From assembly GCF_013391415.1 (NCBI RefSeq), contig NZ_JACAXB010000034.1, forward strand, positions 186,001 to 250,000: a stretch of 64,000 bases of DNA. Reading direction: 5' to 3'. The translations under genes were made by a program, and so were the position numbers. Positions 35,434 through 45,191 of the stretch are shown here, piece after piece. Position 1 is the first letter of the stretch, and each line of letters starts with the position of its first letter. A model generated the notes under the pieces. It was not told the DNA's origin, searched no databases, and saw only the letters and a list, made by a program, of their open reading frames with translations. The DNA is from Aquitalea sp. LB_tupeE. GTDB lineage: Bacteria; Pseudomonadota; Gammaproteobacteria; Burkholderiales; Chromobacteriaceae.

Positions 35434-35491
35434 AATCAGATAAGGCAATCAGATAAGCCCCTGACAGCCGGGCTAGCGGCAGCATCAGGGG
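35434..35491 (-). repeat. Tandem repeat plus stem-loop in ribH leader
   Basis: The 11-base unit AATCAGATAAG occurs at 35434-35444 and again at 35447-35457, making a 13-base period. Next to it CCCCTGA (35458-35464) and TCAGGGG (35485-35491) can pair, with an inner GCCG/CGGC stem. These lie between the ribBA stop and the ribH ribosome binding site. Confidence 0.6.
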
Positions 35492-35517
35492 ATGGTCATG
35501 ACGGAAAACCGGTTATT

Positions 35518-36624
35518 TTAACCGATTTCGATATGAAAGTGTTCAGGCTGGCAAAATCCAGTGACTTCCAGATTGAAACCGGCCATCGACGGCACGTTCA
35601 GCGGGGGCGACATCAGCTTCATCTTGCCCACGCCCAGCGCCTTGAGCATTTGCGCGCCCACACCGAAAGTCTTGCCGTCCCAGGGCGAACGCTTCACATT
35701 CTGTCCCAGCGCACGCTGCAGCAGGTCCTCACCGGTTTCGTCGCGGTACAACAGGATGACCACACCCCTGCCAGCTTCGTCGATGGCTTCCAGCGCACCC
35801 GGCACCGTCCAGGAATGCGGACGTGAGGTCGGGTCCAGCACATCCATGATGGACAGCGGCTCGTGCACGCGCACCAGTGTTTCTTCAGCCTCATCCAGCT
35901 GACCTTTAACCAGCGCCAGATGGGTTTCGCGGGTGGTGACATCGCGGAATACATGCAGGTCAAACGCGCCAAACGGGGTTTCCACCGGACGCTGGCCGAC
36001 TTCTTCCACCAGCGATTCGGTGCGGCTGCGGTAGTGGATGAGGTCGGCAATGGTGCCCACCTTCAGGCCATGCGTCTTGGCGAATTCCAGCAATTCCGGC
36101 ATGCGTGCCATGGTGCCGTCGTCGTTCATGATTTCGCAAATCACCCCGGCTGGCTCCAGGCCAGCCAGCATCGGCAGGTCGCAGGCAGCTTCGGTATGGC
36201 CGGCGCGAATCAGCACGCCACCGTTTTGTGCCTTCAGCGGGAAAATATGGCCCGGCTGCACCAGATCGCTGGCCTTGGCATTGCGCGCCACGGCGGCCTG
36301 CACGGTCTTGGCGCGGTCGGCAGCGGAAATACCGGTGGTGACACCCTCGGCAGCTTCGATGGACACGGTGAAGTTGGTACCAAACGAGGTGCCGTTATTG
36401 GCGGCCATCATCGGCAGCTCCAGCAGCTTGCAGCGCTGCTCTGTCAGGGTAAGGCAGATCAGGCCACGGGCGTGCTTGGCCATGAAGTTGATGGCTTCCG
36501 GGGTGACAAACTCGGCCGCCATCACGATATCGCCTTCGTTTTCCCGATCTTCCGCATCAGCCAGCACCACCATCTTGCCTGCCTTGATATCGGCAATGAT
36601 GTCCTGCACCGGAGAAATAACCAT
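35518..36624 (-). CDS. ribBA: 3,4-dihydroxy-2-butanone 4-phosphate synthase with degenerate GTP cyclohydrolase II domain
   Basis: The N-terminal half (about 1-200) is RibB: 'VVLADAEDRENEGDIVMAAE', 'NNGTSFGTNFTVSIEA', 'GHIFPLKAQNGGVLIRAGHT' and the C-terminal 'DGTMARMPELLEFAKTHG' hold all catalytic acids and histidines. The rest (about 205-368) aligns with RibA but lacks the zinc-binding cysteine cluster and the catalytic tyrosine-arginine region ('SLVEEVGQRPVETPFGAF' onward). It is therefore probably inactive as GTP cyclohydrolase, and a separate RibA must exist. ATG 36624 is preferred over 36633 because AAGGA lies eight bases before it. Confidence 0.94.
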   Translation of the reverse strand: MVISPVQDIIADIKAGKMVVLADAEDRENEGDIVMAAEFVTPEAINFMAKHARGLICLTLTEQRCKLLELPMMAANNGTSFGTNFTVSIEAAEGVTTGISAADRAKTVQAAVARNAKASDLVQPGHIFPLKAQNGGVLIRAGHTEAACDLPMLAGLEPAGVICEIMNDDGTMARMPELLEFAKTHGLKVGTIADLIHYRSRTESLVEEVGQRPVETPFGAFDLHVFRDVTTRETHLALVKGQLDEAEETLVRVHEPLSIMDVLDPTSRPHSWTVPGALEAIDEAGRGVVILLYRDETGEDLLQRALGQNVKRSPWDGKTFGVGAQMLKALGVGKMKLMSPPLNVPSMAGFNLEVTGFCQPEHFHIEIG

Positions 36625-36633
36625 TTGCTGCAT

Positions 36634-36817
36634 CCTTTTTATAGAGTGCGTGCCGCACGACGATTGCGCACGGGCGACAGAAAGCTGTTTGGCCGTAGCC
36701 CGGCGGTTGCGTCCTCACCCCGGCTCACGACCCTGCCTCTTGGCATATTTTGTTGAACATGGAGCCAATCGGTCCGGCATCAAGCCGCCGGAGCGAAATT
36801 TCATGGCAAAACCAGGG
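36634..36817 (-). other. 184-base ribE-ribBA intergenic region, possible structured leader
   Basis: In transcript sense the region contains a TCCGGC/GCCGGA stem just after the ribE stop. Further on, CGGGC (36702-36698) can pair with GCCCG (36675-36671), enclosing an ACAG-CTTT-CTGT hairpin (36688-36677). The conserved FMN riboswitch sequences are not present. No open reading frame was seen. Confidence 0.4.
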
Positions 36818-37432
36818 TTACACCGGTTGACGCTGCGCCAGCACCCGCTCCACGGTATCGACAATGGCCTGGGTTTGCGGGTCGATTTCGATATTGATGG
36901 CATCCCCCGACTGGCGGAACTGGATGATGGTGCGCTCCAGCGTTTCCGGAATCAGGTGCACGCAAAAGCGGTTGCCATCCACAGAACCAATGGTGAGGCT
37001 GCAACCGTCAATACCGATATAGCCCTTGGCAAACACATATTTGGTGAATTCTGCCGGCAGGCTGAACCATACCGTGCAGTTGTTCGGCGTACGGATGACT
37101 TCTTCCACCCGGGCCAGGCAAATGATGTGACCGGACATGGCATGGCCGCCGATTTCATCGCCAAATTTCGCCGCGCGCTCCACATTCACCCTGTCGCCCA
37201 CTTGCAAAGCGCCCAGATTGGTCAGCCGCAGGGTTTCGGCCATCAGATCGAAGGCCACCAGGTCTTCATTCACTTCCGTTACCGTCAGGCAGCAACCGTT
37301 ATGGGCAATGGAGGCACCCAGTTCGATGCCGCCGGTCAAGGCCTGCGGCAGCCGTACCACATGACGACGAAAATCCTGCTTTTCCTCGATGGCCACCACC
37401 TCGGCCATGCCCTGCACGATACCAGTAAACAT
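36818..37432 (-). CDS. ribE: Riboflavin synthase (alpha chain)
   Basis: RibE (RibC in E. coli) makes riboflavin from two lumazines. The 204-residue protein consists of two similar beta-barrel halves. It begins with the invariant MFTGIVQGMAEV, and the second half has 'GHAMSGHIICLARV' and 'YIGIDGCSLTIGSVDG'. AGGAG precedes the ATG at 37432. It heads the minus-strand cluster and is divergent from prfC. No ribD gene precedes it here. Confidence 0.97.
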   Translation of the reverse strand: MFTGIVQGMAEVVAIEEKQDFRRHVVRLPQALTGGIELGASIAHNGCCLTVTEVNEDLVAFDLMAETLRLTNLGALQVGDRVNVERAAKFGDEIGGHAMSGHIICLARVEEVIRTPNNCTVWFSLPAEFTKYVFAKGYIGIDGCSLTIGSVDGNRFCVHLIPETLERTIIQFRQSGDAINIEIDPQTQAIVDTVERVLAQRQPV

Positions 37433-37634
37433 GCCTGCTCCTGTTCTGTCCTGCCTGCCAGCCAATGCCGGCAGCGAAACCCTGATGATAACCAAATCAC
37501 GCCGCGATGCCGACCCGCTTTCCTGTCATTGCCAGGCACCTGCAACAACAAGCAGTGCTATCTTGCTGATGTCAAAAAGAAAAACCACAGCAAACTATTT
37601 GCAGCGCCCGATGTTTTGTTGTGCGCAGCTATCC

Positions 37635-37642
37635 TGTAAAAT
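37635..37642 (+). promoter_or_regulatory. Extended -10 promoter element of prfC
   Basis: TGTAAAAT (extended -10: TG directly followed by TAAAAT) lies 36 bases before the prfC ATG. No good -35 hexamer is visible, as is usual for extended -10 promoters. Confidence 0.45.
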
Positions 37643-37677
37643 CACCGCCTTCTCAAGATCAAGCCTGTTCCTAATCC

Positions 37678-39288
<1,611 letters not shown>

Positions 39289-39301
39289 GCCTGACCGCGC
39301 C

Positions 39302-40177
39302 ATGTCCGACCTGATCGACCTGCTGCGCCAGCTGCGCGCCGATTACAGCCACGAAATCGTGCGCTCGCTGATGCTGGTGGCGGTGCTGCTGCTGATCCGG
39401 CTGGTGGTCGGACATATCCTGTCCAGCAACGTCAACGTGCCGGTGGAAGAGCGCCGACGCTGGTCGGTCTCCACCCGCAATGTGCTGTTTATTTCCGGCC
39501 TGGCCGGGATTGGCCTGATCTGGGCGGAAGAGCTGCAAACCATCGCCGTCTCCATGCTGGCTTTTGCCGCCGCGCTGATTCTGGCCACCAAGGAGCTGAT
39601 CCTGTGCGTGTCCGGCTTTGTGGTGCGCCATGCGTCCAACAGTTACAGCCTGGGAGATCATATCGAGGTGGGCAATATTCGCGGCCGGGTGGTGGATATC
39701 GGCCTCTTGTCCACCACGGTCATGGAGATCGGCCCGCAGCATAATGCCCATCAGATGACCGGCCGCGCCCTCACTTTTCCCAACAGCCTGCTGCTGTCGC
39801 AGGCTGTCATCCGGGAAAATTACATGGGCGACTATGTAATGCACATCATCAATGTGCCGGTTGGTTATCAGATTCCCCCTACCCGCGCCCAGCATCTGCT
39901 ACTGGCTGCGGCAGAAGAACACTGTCACCAGCATGTGGAAGCCGCCAGGCTGCACATGGAGCGCATGGCCGAGCGTTATCTGGTGGACACCCCGTCGGTG
40001 GAGCCGCGTATCGGCATGCAGGCGGTGGACGAAAAGCGCTACCAGCTGATTCTGCGCATTGCCATTCCAGCCAAGGAGCGGCAACGCATCGAGCAGGCCA
40101 TTCTTTATCAGTTCATGGCCGCCTGTTATCCCGATACGGCAGCGCCAACGCAGAGCGCAAGCGGGTCAAATAATTAG
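39302..40177 (+). CDS. MscS-family mechanosensitive channel-like protein
   Basis: This is a 291-residue membrane protein. It has three hydrophobic helices (about 18-40, 60-78 and 83-105), then the MscS beta domain 'SLGDHIEVGNIRGRVVDIGL' and 'TVMEIGPQHNAHQMTGRALT' near residues 118-165, and a mixed C-terminal domain. The third helix with 'AALILATKELILCVSGFVV' is the pore-lining one in the family. It is likely co-transcribed with prfC. Conducting activity and any regulation by ligand are not shown. Confidence 0.83.
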   Translation: MSDLIDLLRQLRADYSHEIVRSLMLVAVLLLIRLVVGHILSSNVNVPVEERRRWSVSTRNVLFISGLAGIGLIWAEELQTIAVSMLAFAAALILATKELILCVSGFVVRHASNSYSLGDHIEVGNIRGRVVDIGLLSTTVMEIGPQHNAHQMTGRALTFPNSLLLSQAVIRENYMGDYVMHIINVPVGYQIPPTRAQHLLLAAAEEHCHQHVEAARLHMERMAERYLVDTPSVEPRIGMQAVDEKRYQLILRIAIPAKERQRIEQAILYQFMAACYPDTAAPTQSASGSNN

Positions 40178-40234
40178 AGCTTAAACTCCAAACAGCAGTT
40201 ATAATCCGCGCTTGCCCCATTGCTTCGGTGCCTC

Positions 40235-40879
40235 ATGAGCAAACCCCGCATCAAGACCTACGACCGCATCATTCAGGAAAGCCTGAAACTGTTCAATGAA
40301 CAGGGCGAGCGCAATATCACCACCAATCATATTGCTGCTCATCTGGGCATCAGCCCGGGCAATCTGTACTACCACTTCCGCAACAAGGAAGAAATCGTCT
40401 ACCAGATCTTCCTGATGTACCGCGACTTCATCAACCAGCGTCTGGCCGTGCCGGAAGAGCGCGACATGACCGTGGCGGACCTGGTGAACTATCTGGACAC
40501 TGCTTTCCTGGCCATGTGGCAGTTCCGCTTCATGTTCTACGACTTGCCGGGCATGCTCGCGCGCAGCCCGCAGTTGCAGTCGGAATACCACCAGTTCGTC
40601 AATACCGAACTCAAGGGCATCCTGGGTGAACATTTCCGCGAATTCATCCGTCTGGGCCTGCTCAAGATGGATGAGGAAGACATCGAGGCTGTCAGCATCA
40701 ATATCTGGCTGGTGGTGAAATTCTGGTTTGCTTTCGAGCAGACTTCACGCCCCAAGTCGCCCATTACCGAGGCCTCCGGCCATCGCGGTGTACGTCAGGT
40801 GATGGCGCTGCTCAAGCCTTATGTGCAGCCGGACTTCATGGCTGCCTTCCAGCAACTGCAGGCACGCCACGCAGCCTGA
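40235..40879 (+). CDS. TetR-family transcriptional regulator
   Basis: This 214-residue protein has a classic TetR HTH at residues 8-55 ('DRIIQESLKLFNEQGERNIT', 'TNHIAAHLGISPGNLYYHF') and an all-helical ligand domain with 'WQFRFMFYDLPGMLARSP' and 'IRLGLLKMDEEDIEAVSINI'. The gene is convergent with the export operon that ends at 40956. By analogy with E. coli CecR and the ybhGFSR operon it may control that exporter, and a matching palindrome lies at the operon start (47434-47447). The assignment is inference; other targets, including its own promoter, are possible. Confidence 0.88.
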   Translation: MSKPRIKTYDRIIQESLKLFNEQGERNITTNHIAAHLGISPGNLYYHFRNKEEIVYQIFLMYRDFINQRLAVPEERDMTVADLVNYLDTAFLAMWQFRFMFYDLPGMLARSPQLQSEYHQFVNTELKGILGEHFREFIRLGLLKMDEEDIEAVSINIWLVVKFWFAFEQTSRPKSPITEASGHRGVRQVMALLKPYVQPDFMAAFQQLQARHAA

Positions 40880-40901
40880 CTCAGTACCCGTCCAATGCGA
40901 C

Positions 40902-40928
40902 AAGGCCGTTTCCGTATGGAAACGGCTT
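40902..40928. terminator. Hairpin between TetR gene and ABC permease gene
   Basis: AAGGCCGTTTCC and GGAAACGGCTT form a long stem with one bulge and a GTAT loop between convergent genes. The U-tracts are poor, so efficiency as a terminator is uncertain. Confidence 0.55.
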
Positions 40929-40955
40929 GGTTACATATCATCTCGCCAGTAAGTC

Positions 40956-42107
40956 TCAATCAAACTGACGACGAAACAGCAGCAAACCCGCCCCGAACAC
41001 CAGCACACCAATACCGCTCATGCCCAGAATGGCGGGCTGCAAGTCTGCCAGTCCCTGCCCCTTCAGCAATATCCCGAAGGCAATGTCCAGGTAGTAATGC
41101 AAGGGCGAGGCAAACATCAGGCCACGCAGCCAGCCGGGCATGGCTTCCGGTGGTGTCCAGGCACCGGACAAAAACAGCATGGGTGCCAGAATCAGAATCG
41201 ACAGCATGCCTGCCTGTGCCAGATTGCGCGCAATGGTGGCGGCAAACAGCCCCAGTCCGGCGGTGGTGAACACATACAGGCCCGACAGGGTAAAAAACAG
41301 CAGCAGGCTACCCTTCATCGGAATGGCAAACACCGGAATCAGCACCAGAAACAGGCTGAGCGCCACGCCGCACAGAATCACCCCAGTCATCGACACCACC
41401 TTGGGCAGCAAAATGCCAAGGGGGGATAGCGGCGATACAATCAACTGCTCTACCGTGCCACGCTCTTTCTCGCGCACCATGGCGGCCGCGGGCAACAGCA
41501 CGGCAAACACGGTGGCGATGTTCAGCATTTCCGCTATCCCCATAAACCAGCTGTCTTCCTGATTAGGGTTGTACCAGACGCGAATATCGTTCTGCACTTG
41601 TGGCAGGCTGCGGGCGGCCTCAGCCCCCATGCCCAGCCGCTGCATGGCACTCTCCAGCCCGTACTGGCTGACAATCTGCTGCGCATGGCTGGTGGCGAGA
41701 AACCCCAGTACCGAGTTGGTGGTGTCCACCTGCATGGCCGGACTGGTGGGCCGGCCATTGGCCAGATCCCGACCAAACTGCGGCGGCACGGATAGCACCA
41801 GCATGGCACGGCCCTGATCCAGCGCAGCCAGGGCGGCAGCATCTTGCGACACCGTACCGTCGATACGAAAATACGGCTGCTGGAAGCGCGCCAGCAGCTC
41901 GCGCGACTGCGGGCTATGGTCCAGATCCTGCACCAGCGTGGCGGCATGGTTCAAGGACAAGGACACGCCGGAGGCGGCCAGAAATATATCCGCGGTAAAG
42001 GCATAGACGATAAAGGCCAGCAATACCCGGTCGCGCCCCAGCTGCTTCAGTTCTTTCATCAGCATGACGGCAAAGCGCCGCCACGCCAGTTGCCATTCTG
42101 CTTTCAT
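40956..42107 (-). CDS. ABC-2 type exporter permease (YbhR/YbhS-like) 2
   Basis: This 383-residue permease has one N-terminal membrane helix (about 24-46), a large periplasmic loop and five helices in the last 200 residues, the ABC-2 (type V exporter) layout. The segment 'MVREKERGTVEQLIVSPLSP' before the C-terminal helix bundle is typical. It is the last gene of a five-gene operon and overlaps the preceding permease by ATGA. Paired permeases suggest a heterodimer. Confidence 0.9.
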   Translation of the reverse strand: MKAEWQLAWRRFAVMLMKELKQLGRDRVLLAFIVYAFTADIFLAASGVSLSLNHAATLVQDLDHSPQSRELLARFQQPYFRIDGTVSQDAAALAALDQGRAMLVLSVPPQFGRDLANGRPTSPAMQVDTTNSVLGFLATSHAQQIVSQYGLESAMQRLGMGAEAARSLPQVQNDIRVWYNPNQEDSWFMGIAEMLNIATVFAVLLPAAAMVREKERGTVEQLIVSPLSPLGILLPKVVSMTGVILCGVALSLFLVLIPVFAIPMKGSLLLFFTLSGLYVFTTAGLGLFAATIARNLAQAGMLSILILAPMLFLSGAWTPPEAMPGWLRGLMFASPLHYYLDIAFGILLKGQGLADLQPAILGMSGIGVLVFGAGLLLFRRQFD

Positions 42108-43258
42108 ATGTTCGGCCTCTTGCTGAACAACTGATAGCCGGCGGCAAACAGCAGGCAGGCATACACAGCCAGCACCGCCAGCGGTCGCCACAAGGACATC
42201 AGCCCCACCCCTTTAAGGAAGCAGCCCACCACAATATCGGTGTAATACATGGCCGGCATCAGTTGCGCCACCACATGCGCACCGGACCCCAGCGACACGA
42301 TGGGAATGATCAGGCCGGAGTACAGCACCGCCGGAATCATGGTCACCACCATGGTGACAATCATCGCTGCCACCTGGGTGCGTACCAGTACCGACACCAA
42401 CAAGCCAATGCCAGTGGTGCACAGCACATACACCAGCGTAGCGGGCAGGAAAAACAACAAGCTGCCCTTGAACGGCACCTGGTACAGCAACACCGCCAGC
42501 AACCACAGCAGCAAAATATTGACGCTGGAGATGGCCACATAAGGCGCCAGTTTGCCCACCAGAAACTCACCACGACTGACATTCGATGCATAGATATTGA
42601 AGATGGAGCCATTTTCTTTTTCCCGCACCACCCCCAGAGCGGTGAGGAAGGGCGGCGACAGCATCAGGATGACCATGATCAGTTTGGGAGCCAGTGACCA
42701 GATGCTGGACACGCTCTGGTTGTACAGATAGCGCGACTCCAGCGCGATAGGCGTCAACTGCGCCAGCGCCTCCTGCTGCGACAGCCCGCTGGCATGCGAC
42801 ACCGCCTGCGCCACCGCTGCAAGGCTGAAGGCGGCATTGATGGCCGCGACATAGCCCTTGGTGGTCATGGCTCGGCTGGGGAAGCTGCCATCCACCAGGG
42901 TCTGAATGGCCGCCGGACGGCCCTGGGCCAGCGTTTTGCCAAACTGTGGCGGAATCACCAACACCACCCGCACCGCGCCGGAACCAATCAGCTGTGCGGC
43001 ATCGCGCTCATCCCCGGCATAGCCGCGAAACTGGAAATAGCGCGAATCGATAAAACGGTAGGCATAGTCGCGGCTGGCGGCGCTGCGGTCATGGTCCACC
43101 ACGGCAAACGGTATGTTCTCCACGTCCAGCGACAGGCCATAGCCAAACAACAACATCAGCAAAGCCGGCACCACAAAGGCCAGGGTGAAGAACAGGCGGT
43201 CGCGTACGATTTCGCGCCACTCCTTGCTGGCAATTGCCAGCACCCGTTGCAGATTCAT
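42104..43258 (-). CDS. ABC-2 type exporter permease (YbhR/YbhS-like) 1
   Basis: This 384-residue permease has the same plan as its partner: a first helix 'LFFTLAFVVPALLMLLFGYG', then a large periplasmic domain (about 45-175), then 'GVVREKENGSIFNIYASNVS' and five or more C-terminal helices. It is coupled by 4-base overlaps to the ATPase gene before it and the second permease after it. With the double ATPase it would make one exporter in the inner membrane. Confidence 0.9.
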   Translation of the reverse strand: MNLQRVLAIASKEWREIVRDRLFFTLAFVVPALLMLLFGYGLSLDVENIPFAVVDHDRSAASRDYAYRFIDSRYFQFRGYAGDERDAAQLIGSGAVRVVLVIPPQFGKTLAQGRPAAIQTLVDGSFPSRAMTTKGYVAAINAAFSLAAVAQAVSHASGLSQQEALAQLTPIALESRYLYNQSVSSIWSLAPKLIMVILMLSPPFLTALGVVREKENGSIFNIYASNVSRGEFLVGKLAPYVAISSVNILLLWLLAVLLYQVPFKGSLLFFLPATLVYVLCTTGIGLLVSVLVRTQVAAMIVTMVVTMIPAVLYSGLIIPIVSLGSGAHVVAQLMPAMYYTDIVVGCFLKGVGLMSLWRPLAVLAVYACLLFAAGYQLFSKRPNI

Positions 43259-45189
43259 GGCTGCCCTCCCCCTTGGCTTTGTGCCTCCAGCTGGCTGACA
43301 CGCTGTACAAAGACATCTTCCATGGCGATGGGGCGCGGCTGCGGCGGCCGCTCCACCCCCAGCGTGCGCAGCACTTGCTGCAGCCGCTCCACATCCGGCG
43401 TCAGCACATGCAAGGCACTGCCATAAGGCAACACATTGGCAAAACCGGCTGCCTGCAAGGGGGACACCAGGGCTGCGGCATGATCGGCATACACCCGGTA
43501 CAGCTGGCCGGCCTCGGTCAGCACCTGCTGCTTCATCTGCTGCGGCGAGGCATCCGCCACCACCCGCCCGGCAAACATCAGCGCCAGATGATCGCAATGC
43601 TCGGCTTCACTCATGTAATGGGTGGTCACCAGCAAGGCCACACCATCCTGCCGCGACAGGCGGAACAGGATGTCCCAGAAGGCGCGCCGCCCCAAGGGGT
43701 CCACCCCGCTGGTGGGTTCGTCCAGAAACAGCACCCGGGGCTGATGCACCAGCGCGCAGCCCAAGGCCAGGCGCTGGCGCAGGCCCATGGGCAGGGCCGC
43801 TGCCAGCGCGTTTTCATGACCATGCAGGCCCGCCATGTCCAGAATCCATTGCAGGCGGACATCACGCGCCTTGCGATCCAGCCCGTAAATACCGGCATAG
43901 AGGCGGATGTTTTCCACCACGCTCAGATCCAGATACAGCGAAAAGGCCTGCGACATATAGCCAATGCGCGACTTGATCAGGGCACCGGCCTGTTGCATGT
44001 CTGCGCCCGCCACCCGACCGCTGCCACTGCTGGGCGGCAGGATGCCGGTCAGCATCTTGATGGCCGTGGTCTTGCCGGCACCGTTGGCACCCAACAGGCC
44101 GAAGATTTCCCCCTGGCGCACCTGAAAACTGACATCGCCCACTGCAACAAAATCGCCAAAGCGCTTGCCCAGCCCCTTGGCTTCAATGGCCAGTTCCCGG
44201 CCAGCCAGTTCGCTCCTTGTGTGCGCCAACAGGTCAACCGGCACCGTGGCAGCATTCTGCTTGCCGCCCAGCATGGCGACAAACACGTCTTCCAGCTCGG
44301 CATCCAGCACATCCAGCTGCTGGCACTCCAGCCCTTGCAGCACATCGACCACCTGCTGGCGGGCTGCAGGCTGATCAGCCTCAGGCACAAACAGTCGGAT
44401 TTCCGGCCCCATGGCTTCGCACTGCGGCCAGCACACCGCCAGCCGCTGCATGGCGGTCAACTGCGGCTCTACCCGGCACTGCACGATCCAGCCCGGCGCT
44501 TGTTGCAGGATTTGCGCCGGGTTGCCTTCGGCCAGCTTGCGGCCCTGATGCAGCAGGCTCATGCGGGTAAAGCGGCTGGCCTCGTCCATATAGGCGGTGG
44601 ACACCAGCGCCGTCAGGCCCTGCTCGGCAATCAGCCGGGCCAGAATGGCCCAGAAGTCGCGGCGCGATACCGGGTCTACCCCGGTGGTGGGCTCATCCAG
44701 AATGATCAGCTGCGGCGCATGAATCAGCGTGCATACCAGTCCCAGCTTCTGCTTCATGCCGCCGGACAGCTGTTTCATCGGGCGATGACGAAATGCCGCC
44801 AGCCGGGTAATGGCCAGCAATTGTTCCTTGCGTGCTGCGGCCTCGGCACGCGGCACCAGCCGCAGTCGGGCAAAGAAGTCGACATTCTCCTCGATGGACA
44901 GATCGCCATACAGGTTCTGCCCCAGGCCTTGCGGCATCAGGCCGATGCGCCCCTTGATGGCTTCGGCATGACGCTCGCTATCCAGTAACTGGCCAAACAC
45001 CTCCAGCTGGCCATGCTCAAAGGACAACACCCCGGCCACGGCCTTCATCAGGCTGGATTTGCCCGCGCCGTCCGGGCCGATCAGCCCATACAGCTCGCCG
45101 CGGCGCACGTCGAGGTCCAGGCCTTGTACGGCCACCTGCGCGCCGTACTGCTTGCCAAAGCCACTGGCCTTGATGATGGTATCGCTCAT
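43255..45189 (-). CDS. Double ABC ATPase of exporter (YbhF-like)
   Basis: This 644-residue protein is a tandem fusion of two ATP-binding domains. Domain 1 has 'LIGPDGAGKSSLMK' (Walker A), 'LSGGMKQKLGL' (signature) and 'LIILDEPTTGVDP' (Walker B). Domain 2 has 'LLGANGAGKTTAIKML', a degenerate signature 'LPMGLRQRLAL' and 'VLFLDEPTSGVDP'. A linker of about 100 residues joins them. E. coli YbhF shows the same plan, including the altered second signature. It sits between the HlyD adaptor and the two permeases, with short gaps or overlaps on both sides. Confidence 0.93.
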   Translation of the reverse strand: MSDTIIKASGFGKQYGAQVAVQGLDLDVRRGELYGLIGPDGAGKSSLMKAVAGVLSFEHGQLEVFGQLLDSERHAEAIKGRIGLMPQGLGQNLYGDLSIEENVDFFARLRLVPRAEAAARKEQLLAITRLAAFRHRPMKQLSGGMKQKLGLVCTLIHAPQLIILDEPTTGVDPVSRRDFWAILARLIAEQGLTALVSTAYMDEASRFTRMSLLHQGRKLAEGNPAQILQQAPGWIVQCRVEPQLTAMQRLAVCWPQCEAMGPEIRLFVPEADQPAARQQVVDVLQGLECQQLDVLDAELEDVFVAMLGGKQNAATVPVDLLAHTRSELAGRELAIEAKGLGKRFGDFVAVGDVSFQVRQGEIFGLLGANGAGKTTAIKMLTGILPPSSGSGRVAGADMQQAGALIKSRIGYMSQAFSLYLDLSVVENIRLYAGIYGLDRKARDVRLQWILDMAGLHGHENALAAALPMGLRQRLALGCALVHQPRVLFLDEPTSGVDPLGRRAFWDILFRLSRQDGVALLVTTHYMSEAEHCDHLALMFAGRVVADASPQQMKQQVLTEAGQLYRVYADHAAALVSPLQAAGFANVLPYGSALHVLTPDVERLQQVLRTLGVERPPQPRPIAMEDVFVQRVSQLEAQSQGGGQP

Positions 45190-45191
45190 GG

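Noticed and set aside
36634-36817. FMN riboswitch upstream of ribBA
   Set aside because: The location fits, but the conserved RFN boxes are not present in transcript sense. Only generic stems were seen.
40902-40928. Strong terminator between the TetR gene and the exporter
   Set aside because: The stem is long, but the following sequence is poor in U on both strands; it is kept only as a moderate-confidence feature.
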